Assembly: GCA_023846275.1 (NCBI GenBank)
Contig: JAIUJO010000146.1
Location: forward strand, 481,001-545,000
DNA: 64,000 nt
Origin: Vanilla planifolia
Lineage: Eukaryota > Streptophyta > Magnoliopsida > Asparagales > Orchidaceae
Direction of reading: 5' to 3'
In this document: positions 53,201 to 64,000 of the stretch, one piece after another
How the letters are laid out: each line of letters starts with the position of its first letter
Numbering within the stretch: position 1 is the stretch's first letter
Position numbers and translations under genes: made by a program
The notes under the pieces: generated by a model
Seen by the model: the letters and a program-made list of their open reading frames with translations, nothing else
Databases searched by the model: none
What the model was told of the DNA's origin: nothing

Positions 53201-56200
53201 ATTAAGTAAGTAAATATTAATCCAAAAATGAAATAAATTAAAGAAAAATGATATTACAAAGATAGCAATGTAATTTAGAAAAATTAATGCAAAATTTTTA
53301 AAGAAATTTGTTAAACTATATAGCGAATTCTTATTGTATTGTAAGAAGATCGAGTGCAACATGTATGATCAACATGTGAGGTATGAATCAAAATGTCTAA
53401 CAAAGCTTGTAGATCCAAATGGAATGACATATCTTTTATCTCAATTGGGCATTGTATGGAATTACTGACAATAACAAAAAAATAAGCATAAATAAAAGAA
53501 ATTGTTATTTTATTTTTAAGAAAAAATATACTAAAGATGAAAAGGGGAAGATTGAAGCGATGTAATTTTAGAAAATCAAAATGGTGTAATGGTCACACAA
53601 AAGTAGAACTAGATTTTCTGAATTACTTAAACTATTCAAACCAAAACTTTTTAAGGTAATAGTTACTTTATATGGGAAAATAACATACTAAGATAATAAG
53701 GGGAACAAGTATATTATCGTCAACTATCAAACAAATTATAAGTCAAAATATCTAATAAAAAGTATCAAAGCACTACAAAAATAGTTTAAATATATTTAGT
53801 GTAACATTTAATTAGTAGCACTTGTTAAGTCAATACCAACAACAATTAGTCTCTCTTAATTAGACAGTTTTGAAGTACAACGAATCATAAAAGTTGATAA
53901 ACATTAATAATAATAAATTATTATTTTATTATTAAGTAAATATAACCTAAAGTTAAAATGAGATAAATTAAAACGATATAATATATCTGAGTCAAAGCCA
54001 TGTAAAGGTCATAAGAGGTGAGAACTATAATTTCTTTGTTATATAACAAATTCAAAGCAAAAAATTTCGTGACACTTATTAAATTCTATGGAAAAGTAAC
54101 ATTCTTTGATTCTAATAGTATCGATTATAGATTTTTCAATCATCAAATCAGGAATGATAAGAAAATATCCATTAAAATTTGCTAAAAAAGACATTCAAAG
54201 CTCGTTTAGAATTATTGTAAAATAACAAAGTTAAAATACATAAATAAGAACAAATTGTTAAAAGATGCAATTAGACCAATTAAAGTGATATAGTAATTTA
54301 GTAACAGTCAATTCACAACAAAGTTTTTATGCTAGGAGAATTAGTGTTCTTTAAAAATAGATAAATTAAGCATGAAAGAAATAATCCAAGATATTAAGGA
54401 GATCAAGCATAATATTCTATATCATTGAATCTAATACAAATTAAAAAGATTCAAAATCCATGCCAAAGCCCTACAAAATCAACTATTTTAAAATATAAAG
54501 ATAAATACTTAAAAGCATAGAACTCATCAAGACATATGGAATAATACCAATTTCATCTTGTTGGAACATATTTTCAATTGCAAAAAATTTTAAAAAAGTA
54601 ATCATAAATAATAATTAATGATTATTTTAATTTTATAAAAATTTATATTAACGTTAAAATGAGAAACATAAAATAAATGAAGTATTACAAAATAAAAAAA
54701 AACATAAAGTTAATTAGGTAATGATAGAAATAAGGTGTTAATAGAAATTTGTTGATCATCAAATATGTTACAAATAAAAATATCTAATATGATTGGCCAA
54801 ACTTATGAAGATTAAATATTTGCAAATATATAAAAAAATATATTTAATGAGATTTAGCACGTCCAGACAAGTCCAACAACAGTTCTTTTGTCTCGATTGG
54901 ACACGTTTAGAATCAAAATGAATTACAAACTTATTAAAGCCCAAATAATAAAAAATTAATATTTTGATAAAAATAAAATTGATATTAAATATGAAAATTA
55001 GATAAATTGAAGAGAGCTTTAGCTTGTTAGTAATATCATTAAATAAAAATTAAAAATTTGAAGAAATTAATAGGGCAGATATAAATTGTACAGCAAAGAT
55101 TGACAGAAAATAAGCATAAATAAAATCCTTCATAAAGGCTATTTACAACTATAATAGATGAGAATGAATAAAATAAATTATTATTTTAATATTAAACAAA
55201 TGCATTCTAAACATGAAAAGAGACAATTAAGAAAAATATAATATAACTAAAGCAAAATTGTATAATCACAAGTAAAGGGAATTAGAGTTTATTAATAACA
55301 CAAACAAATAAAAAAACATTTAAAAAGATATAATAATTTTTTAGGAAAAGTGACATACAACAATACTAGGGAGATGGATTGAAACATCATAGATCATTGA
55401 ATAAGGTACAATTTAAAATGCATACTAAAACTTTCTAAAACTAAAGGAAATAAAATACTTAAAAATTAAAAAATTAATATTTAATTTTATAATTGATGTG
55501 GAAGTAGATTGTAACATCGTCAATGATCAAATAAGGTATGAATAAAACTTTATCTTAAAGTATGCCAAAATTATAGAAAATAGAAGGCCATTGAAATTAG
55601 TTCAAAAACATTTATTTGATCTTGATGAGACCATTTTTGGAATTATCACAAATCACATTACTAAATAAACATAAAATAGAAGAAATTATTATTTTTAGTT
55701 TTAAGAAAATATATATTAAAGTTAAAATATGATCAAATAAAAAAATGAAGAATTATAAGAAATGAGATAAACTTTTTTTGGGAAAGTTGCATTCCATGAT
55801 ACTTAGAAGAACATGCATAACAAGCTTAATCAGCAAATTAGTTATGAATCAAAATGCCATATAAAACTTAGAAAAAATCAAAAAAGTAATTTTTCAAAAA
55901 CTTAGAAATGAATATTTAGCTTGATAGAGCTTATTGAGATGAGTGTGATGGCTTCTTTCTACTTGATTTGATCTCATTCAAAATTATGGTGAATTAATAA
56001 TCAAAATAATAAAAAATTATAATAAATTATTATTTTGATATTAAGCAAATATATATATGATTGCTAAAATATGAAAAGTTAAACCAATGTCTTATAACCA
56101 AAGGAAAATAATGTAATGATCTTATGAGAGGAGAATTAGAGTTTCATTGTAAAAAAACAAAATGAAAGTGAGACATCTAGAGAAATGAGATAAATTTTAT

Positions 56201-59200
56201 AAGAAAGTTCTAATTTGAGATACAAAGGATGCATAGTTAAAAATCATTGGTAATCAAATCATGTAGGAATCAAAATTTTTTAAAAGCTTTGCTCAAACGT
56301 AAGATAATTTTTAAAATCTAAAAATTAATATTTAAAATATAGACCTCATTGTCATGAGTCCAAATACATTTATTTCATCTCAATTAGACATGAGTTTAGA
56401 TTAATATTAATTACAAAATTAAATAAGTATATCAAATAATAAATTATTATTTTAATATTATAAAAATTTATTTAAATCTAAATTGATATAAATTGATGTA
56501 AATTAATATTAGCAATTCAAAGTGATATAATGGTCAAATAGCAAAAAATTTAGATTTTCATAGCAACATAACTAAAATTAAAATGAAAAATTTGAAGAAA
56601 TAAGATAATTTTTGTAGGATAGATACATTCCAAGATACTAAAGAGATAGGCTTTAAACCTTTAAATGTAAAATAAGATACTAGTTAACCTTTCTGATAAA
56701 TAATGAAAAGGTATAGAAAATACAATATTTAAAAATATTGAAAATATTATTTAAATGGATAGATCTTGTCAAAGATATTCCATGGTCATTAGTTTTATCT
56801 CCATTATACCTCATTGGGAATTATTATGAACATCCAATATAAACAAGCATAAATAATAAGAATTAATTATTTTAATATTAAGTAAATATTCATTTAAAAA
56901 AAGAGAATTGTTAGTAATATAATATGACAAAATCAAAGTGATAAAAAGGTCACACCAGAAGAGAATTAAAGTTTCACGATCATATAATGCAATAATAACA
57001 AAATTTGGAGAAAAATAGTTTCACTATTCATTTTTTATCATTGTTATTGTTATATTGCGAGATACTGAAGAACTGGATTGTATTTTCTTGATCATCAAAT
57101 TAGAAATGAATAAAAATATTTAGTTAATGATGCAAAATCTAATAAAATTAAGTGTTTATTAATATAAAAGTGGATATCAAAAATGTTGAAGCTAATTAAG
57201 GGTAGCCCAATAACGTTTGTTTCAACTTAATCCGACCTCTTTAGGAATTAAATCAAATTACCAAAGTAAAACTTCATAAATAATAAAAGTTATTATTTTA
57301 ATATTAAGACTATATATATTAGAGAAAAAATACTATAAATTGAAGCAATAAAATATAACAATATCAAAATAAAGTAAATGCCAAAAGATAGAGAAATTAT
57401 AATTTTATAGTAATATAACAATAACAATGGAAAAAATTTGGAGAAAAATAGTGAAATTGTATAAAAAAATTGCATTCCTTCATATTAGAGTTATCTATTA
57501 TAAAATCATGAATTGTAAACCATGCTCATACCCCCAAAAAATATTTACAGACACAAAAATGAATATTTATTTAGATTTCTTCACATGGACAGTCCAATTA
57601 TGTGTGTTCCATCTCCATTGGATGTATATTAGGATTACAAGAAATTACAAATTGTAATATGTACAAAATAAATTATTATTTTAATAACAAGTAAATATAT
57701 ACTTGTTATTTGTATTGACCTCATTATAACACCTTTTGAATTATATAAATTATCAAAGTAATTTATTATAAAGAATAATAAATTATTATTTTTAAATTAG
57801 ATAAATATATATTGTAGAGTGAAATAGATAAATTGAAATAATATAATGGAACAAATTAAAAATATTGTAAAGTTTATAGGAAAAAGAGAGTTATAATTTC
57901 TTAGTAATATAACTAAATGAAAAAAAAAGTTGAAGAAATGAGATAAATTATTTGTGGAAGTTTCTTTCAAATATAATAAGGAGAAAAATTAAAGAAATTT
58001 GTCCCAAAGACTTTAAAAATACTAGAATTTAAAAAATTTAAAATGATGAAAATGAGAATTTAATTTTATAGAGCATGCCAAGATGGGTCCAAAGACATTT
58101 TTTCATCTTTATCAGACCTCTTTTACACATATCGTGAATCACCAATGTGAGTATGCATAGTAATAAAAAATTATTATTTTATCATTAAGTATATGTTAAT
58201 ATTAGAATGGGATAAATTAAAGAAATATAGTTCAACCAAATCTGAGTGATGAAGAAGTCATCTAGAGAAGATTTAGAGTTATAATACAATATAACCAAAT
58301 CAAAAAATATTGATGTTAGATAGGTTGTTTGGATGCATTAAATTCCAACATGCATAGGGGATTAGGTGTAACATTCTCATTCAATAATTCAAGTACAAAT
58401 CAAAATATCTTATAGAAATACGTGAAAATCTTAAAAAAAAAATTAAAAAATATTTAAAATAATATATCATTGTAAGGAACTCATTGGGAGTAGTTAAATG
58501 ACATTTGTTTCGTATTGATCGGACCTTATTTCGAATTATTTCTTATTCCAAAATTAATAAGAAAAAAAATTATTTTAGTAAAAAGTAAATATGTATTAAA
58601 GATGAAATATGATAAATTAAAACAATCTAATATAATCGAGTAGAAGCAATGAAAATGATACATGAGGGAACTATTAGAGTTACATAGTAAAATAACCATA
58701 TCAAAGTGAAAACATTTGATGAAATTGGATGAATTTGAATAAGAAAGTTGCATTCTATGATACTAAAGATATCTAATTTAAAATCCTCAAACAAAAATGT
58801 GTTTTGTATTAATAAGCTTTATCAAGCATTAAAAATTTAGAAAATAAATATTAATAAAGATAGAAAGTAGTATTTTTTATAGAGGTCATTGATACAAGTA
58901 CATGTAATATAAATTATTGAAGAATATTTTCATAATAGTAAAAACTTATTGTTTTAAAATGAATTAAATAAATTACATATGAAATGAGATAAATTGAGTG
59001 AATTTAATATAACAAAATAAATATGATATAAAGGTCAATTGAGAGAAGAATTTTTTCTTCATACTATTATAAGCAAATCAATGCAAAAAAAAATTTTGGT
59101 AAATCCGTTAAAATTTTTAGGAGAGTTTCATTCCAAGATACTAAGGAGTTCAAGAGTAACATAAATGTTTTTCAAGTAACATATGAATTAAAAATTCTTA

Positions 59201-62200
59201 TGAAGTATGCAAAAGCACTAGTAACATAACACATAAAAATGAGAGAAGTATTAATGTCACATGATAGTTGATTTTGAGTAACATAGCATTTATTCAAAAT
59301 CAAAGTTAAAACTTTGAAAAAGATGATAAATTATCTAAGAAAGTTACATTGCATTATGTTAACTATGGTGATTAAAAATCTTCAATCATTTAATCACGTA
59401 TGAATCAAAATTTCTTGTAAAGCATGCAAAAATAAAAGATGATAAAATTTTTGTTTATAGAAAATTAATATTTAAGTTAATAGGGGCTATCAAGTTGTGT
59501 CCACTAAAGATATTATTGTCATGATAGGTCCACATGTGAAATTACAATGTATTATCAAAGAAAATAATCATAAATATAAACAAACCACTATTTTAATGTC
59601 ATGTAAATTTAATGATACAAGATATTTAGAGTTACATAATAATATAACAAAATCAAAGTGAATAATTTGAGGAAATGAGATAAATTTACGAGTTAGATCT
59701 ATTTAAGAACCCTAAAGAGATTATGTGTAGCATCTTTGATTATTAAATTGGTGCAATGGATAACGTCTTGTAAATTTCACCAAAACCCTTAATTTGTTAT
59801 CAAAAATAAAGGTGAATATTTAATTTGGTAGCAAGACGACTTTACTGGCATTTTTTCATCTTGATCAAATCACATTTGGAATAATTAAAACTTGAAAAAT
59901 AAAAAAATAAAAAAATTATAATAAAGTTTTATTTTAATGTTAAATAAAATAATGTTAAAGTTGAAAATTTGATAAATTTAAGTAATATGACAGAACCAAA
60001 CAAAACCAATGCAAAGTTCAAATGAGATAAGATTTAGAATTGCATTCTAACATCACAATAGCAAAGAAAAAAATTTTCAAAAATGAGATAAATTGTGTAG
60101 AAAAGATGAATCCCAAGATACAAAGATGAATAAATAATGATAAATTATTCTTTTAATAATATAAAACTGTGTAATAAATTTGATATATGTTAAGTTGAAA
60201 TAATGTAATTTAAGAGAAACAAAGTAGCATAAACTTCACATGATAAGAAATTTTTTATTAGATAGAGCTTATCAAGATGAGTCTAACAACTTTTGTTTCA
60301 TCTTGATTTGGCCAAGCATAAACTTATTGCAGATGACTAAAAGTAAAAAGCATAATAAACAATCACTTGTTACTTTAATATTAAGTATAAGAAAGTTGAA
60401 ATAAGAGAAACTGAAGGGATATAAAATAACCAAATCAAATTGATGTATAAGTTCAATGGGAGGAGAATGAGTGTTTCATGTTAATGTAACGAATTTTTTT
60501 TTGATAAATGTGATAAATTTTGTCAAAAAGGTGCATTCCAAGATTAAAAAAGATCAAGTGTAACATCTTTAGTCCACAGATTAGTTACTAGTATATATTT
60601 TACAAAAATGTGTCGAAATACTATAAAATAAAATAATTAAAAATATAAAAGAAATTTAAATAGATATGGCTTATTGAGATAAGTCCAGCGACAACTGTGC
60701 CCTCTAAATAAGAACTCATTCGGACAATTGTGCCCACTAAATTGTTATTTTAATATAATTTAGATATATATTAAAGTAGGTATTAGATAAGTTGAAACAA
60801 TATAATATAGCAAAATAATTTCACATAAAAATCACACGAAAAGTATATTACAGTTTGTAGATCTTAGAACAAATCAAACAAAGTAAGCTGAAGAAATCAG
60901 AAAAATGTTGTGAGAAATTTGCATTCCAAATTCTTCAAGGAGATCAGGTGTAATGTCTCGTTCATCAAATTATATATGAATAAAAAAACTCATAAAGCAT
61001 ATAAAAATTCAAGTTAATAAAATTTTTAAAAAGTTTAAAAACAAATATTTAATTAAATGTTGCTCATCGAGAAGAGTCTAATTAGATTAATTTCTTATTG
61101 ATCAAATCCAGCCTAAATTGCTATTAATAGGCATAAATAATAACAAATTATTATTTTAATTGAAGTAATGGAATATTATTAAATCAAGGTTCTATAAGGA
61201 TAACTAGAAATGATGTAGTGTTGCAAAGTAATATAGTCAAATAAAAATATAAATTTTGAAAAAAAAAAGATAAACTATGCTACAAAATTGTATTAAATGA
61301 GCACAAATAATTACAAATAACTATTTCAATATTAAGTAAATATATATTATGGATGAAATGTGATAAATTGAAATAATATAATATAAGCAAACCAAAGCGA
61401 TGTAAATATCAAATGTAAAGAGATTTAGGAATACATAGAAATTCAACCAAATAAAAGAGAAAGAAATTTAGGAATTAAGATAAATTATGTAGGAAACTTT
61501 CATTCAAAGATATTGAGATAATGTATAACATCCTTAAGTTTCAAGCACGAATCAAAATATCTCAAAAAGCATGCAAAATTTCTCAGAAAATTAACTTTTT
61601 TAAAATATAAAAATTACCATTTAACTGGATAGAGCACACCAAGATTAATGCGAGAAATTTTGTAACATTTTGATCTTCACTTGCATAGAATTATTATCAA
61701 TTAACAAAGTAAAAAAAGCATCAGTACTAAGAAAATATTAATTTGATCTTACATAATGGTATACATTTTTGTTGAAGTCAGATAAATTAAAAGTATTTAA
61801 TAGAAGTAAGTTGAAGATATGTAATGGTTACATGAGATAGATATAGATTGTTATAATAATACAAGAAAATTAAAGTAAAAATCTTGAAGAAATGAGAAAA
61901 ATATTGCAAAACATTTCTAGTTCAATATTTTAAGTAGCTCAATTGTAATGACTTAGGACATTAAATTATGTATGAATCTAAATGTCTTGTAAGGGCCAAA
62001 AATCACAGTAAATAAAATATATTAAAAAGATAAAAGAATCAATATTAAAAAAGATAGATTTTGTCAAAACTAGTATAAAATCATTTTTTCATCTAAACTA
62101 AGCCTCCTTTGGAGTTACTAACAATTAAAACAATATATAAGAAAAATAAATAGTAAATCTTTCTTAGAAAATTAAGAAAATATCTATTAAATAAAAAAGG

Positions 62201-64000
62201 AGTTAAAAAAGCAATGTAATATAAAAAAATAAAATTTAAAAACTTCAAAAAAAATGGGATTAATTATATGTGACAGTTGTACTATATCAAAAACGTACAA
62301 AACCCCTTGAAAATAAAATATTTAATAATATAAAATTTAATCTTTAATTTGACAGAGCAAATATTTGCAACTGCCAAAAAAGTTTGGAATTAAACAACTT
62401 TGTTTTCATTTTAGTCAACAAAGTTTGGAATTAATGGAAATTGACAAAAAAGTTAGCAAACTTGTTTGCAAATGACTATACTAATATAAACTAGATATGT
62501 ATTGAAACTAAAATAAGATAAATTGAGAAAAATGTATACCAAATAATAGTAATGAAAATGTCAAATAAGAGAAGACTTATAGTTAAAATAATATAACCAA
62601 ATTAAAAAAAATTCAACAAATGAGAAATTTGCATATGAATGTTATATTGTAAGATACTGAGGAAATCAAGTGTAACGACCTTGATGGTTAAATCTAGTAT
62701 AGATTAAAATGTCTCGTAATATGTGCAAAACCATAGTAAATAAAAAGTTTAAAATGTGAAAATCAATAATTACTTTAATATTTTCCATTAGGATAACTCT
62801 AATGAAATTTGTTTCGTCTCAATCATACCTCATTTGTAGATACAACAAATTACCAATGTAAATAACCATTAGAAGCACTAAACTATTAAATAATAAATAA
62901 ATAAATATATATTAAATTTCTATAAAAAATAAATTAAAAATAATACAACTTAACAAACTCAATGTGATGTAAATGTCAAATGAGACAAGATTTTGAGCTT
63001 TATAATAATTGAACGAAATTAAAGAGTAAGATATTTGAAAAAATAAAACAAATTATAAGGCAAAAATCAAAGCATGTACTAATTAAATTTCTCATAAAGC
63101 ATTTCAATACATTAGAAAAATAATTTAAAAATTAAAAATCAATATTTATTTTTATAGAGATATTCAAGATTATCCACAAATTTCTATATTTTCTCAATTT
63201 GATCTCATTTGGAATAAACACAAAGTACAAAAGGAATTAGGACTAAATATTTATAAATTATTTTTTGTGTTAAGTGCATATATATTGAAGCTAAAATTCA
63301 ATAAATTTAATATGAAAAAAATAAACATTGTAATGGTCACATGATAATGGATTCAAAATTATATTATAATATAACCAAATCAAAGAGAAAATCTTTAATA
63401 GATTTGATAAATCGTGCAACAAAGCTTGCTTTAAAAAAAATAAAGATGAACAAGGGTAACATCATCAATTATTAAAAAAAGTTGGAATAAAAATATTTCA
63501 TAAGGAGAACTAAAATTTTTAAAAATATATTATAAAAAAAATAAAAAAATTATTTAATTAAAAATAGCTCATAAAGATGAGTCGAACTATATTTCTTTTG
63601 TCTTGAATGGATCTACCTAGAATTACAATGGATTATCAAATTGAAAAACATAAATAATACTATAAATTTTAACATTTAGCGAATATATATTAATATAAAA
63701 TGACTTAAATAGAAGCTATTTAATATAACAAATATTAATGTTATGCAAACCTCACATAATATAAGATGTAGAGCTACATAAATAAATAACTAAATTAAAT
63801 CAAATAATATTTATAAAATCGATAAAATTTAAGAGAAAACTGTATTCAAAGGTACTATGAAAAATAAGTGTGACATCCTCAAAAATCATATCAAGTACAA
63901 ATCAAAATGTCTAATAAAACATACTAAAATCTTTGTAAAGTGAGCATTTAAAAAAATAAAATGAATATTTAATTGTGAAGTGTCATGAAGGGTCCAAAAA
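44296..64000 (+). repeat. ~417-bp satellite array, right part, forward
   Basis: Nearly 20 kb of diverged head-to-tail units running off the window end. The landmark resembling taacatc-gatcat-aaatcaggta falls near 45,083, 45,505, 45,810, 46,220, 46,655, 47,070, 47,340, 47,757, 48,170, 48,600, 48,895, 49,312, 49,717, 50,136, 50,460, 50,950, 51,375, 51,795 and 52,205, then similarly to 63,868. Most intervals are 405-435 bp, with a minority of 270-325 bp. Units share a fixed order: tttagagttacatag-type word, accaaatcaaag, gcattccaagata, taacatc landmark, aagcatgcc, taaatatttaattgg, gagctcatc inverted repeat, cctcatttggaattac, then an A/T block with attattattttaatatta. Copies differ from each other heavily. 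Frames up to 100 codons here have no family resemblance. Confidence 0.85.
60271..60307. repeat. Perfect 10-bp inverted repeat inside a satellite unit
   Basis: atcaagatga (60,271-60,280) and tcatcttgat (60,298-60,307) are exact reverse complements around a 17-base loop. The same position in other satellite units shows shorter or imperfect versions, for example agacaa with ttgtct near 54,860-54,890. It is the clearest instance of a recurrent stem-loop in the satellite. No function is known. Confidence 0.8.

Noticed and set aside
44296-64000. Common origin of the satellite and the 5S gene, suggested by shared ggtcac and gatcat words
   Set aside because: The shared words are six to eight bases, not in a consistent order, and do not extend. 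No real alignment by eye.

Overview
This window looks like nuclear heterochromatin of a land plant. It is very A+T-rich (about three quarters or more by eye, not computed) and I see no intact protein-coding gene. The plant assignment rests on three things: eight decayed copies of a plant-type 5S rRNA gene, a Ty1/copia pol remnant, and a LINE C-terminus with the zf-RVT plus RNase H layout typical of plants. I cannot name the species. The decay and low CpG suggest an old, heavily methylated, slowly purged repeat compartment.

Layout. 1-10,900 is mostly featureless A/T-rich DNA with no supportable gene. 10,900-20,900 is a graveyard of mobile elements and fragments, all broken. It holds a LINE zf-RVT/RNase H end (about 10,930-11,885, +), a Ty1/copia integrase-linker/RT/RNase H remnant (about 12,350-13,995, +), a possible RINGv zinc-finger scrap (about 14,440-14,620, +), a possible BED/hAT scrap (16,023-16,253, -), and two LTR edges (a PBS-like site at 16,766 on - and a polypurine tract at 19,898 on +).

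20,900-28,598 and 44,296-64,000 are arrays of one strongly diverged tandem satellite. The common period is about 405-435 bp, with recurrent shorter units near 270-350 bp. Each unit carries landmark words in a fixed order and often a short inverted repeat. One segment (about 21,890-25,122) is inverted relative to the rest. By period I estimate several dozen units.

28,598-44,295 is a separate cluster inside the satellite. It contains eight recognisable 5S rRNA pseudogenes and one doubtful stub, all on the minus strand. They are separated by homologous spacers of two classes: a short spacer (about 1.2-1.4 kb) with a roughly 300-bp purine-rich block, and a long spacer (about 2.2 kb) with unrelated sequence. 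Some spacers are chimeras of the two. Most CpG sites of the plant 5S gene are lost in the copies I checked, as expected for methylation-driven decay. I read this as a dead 5S rDNA array, or a satellite derived from one, embedded in a second satellite. No transcription unit here appears functional.
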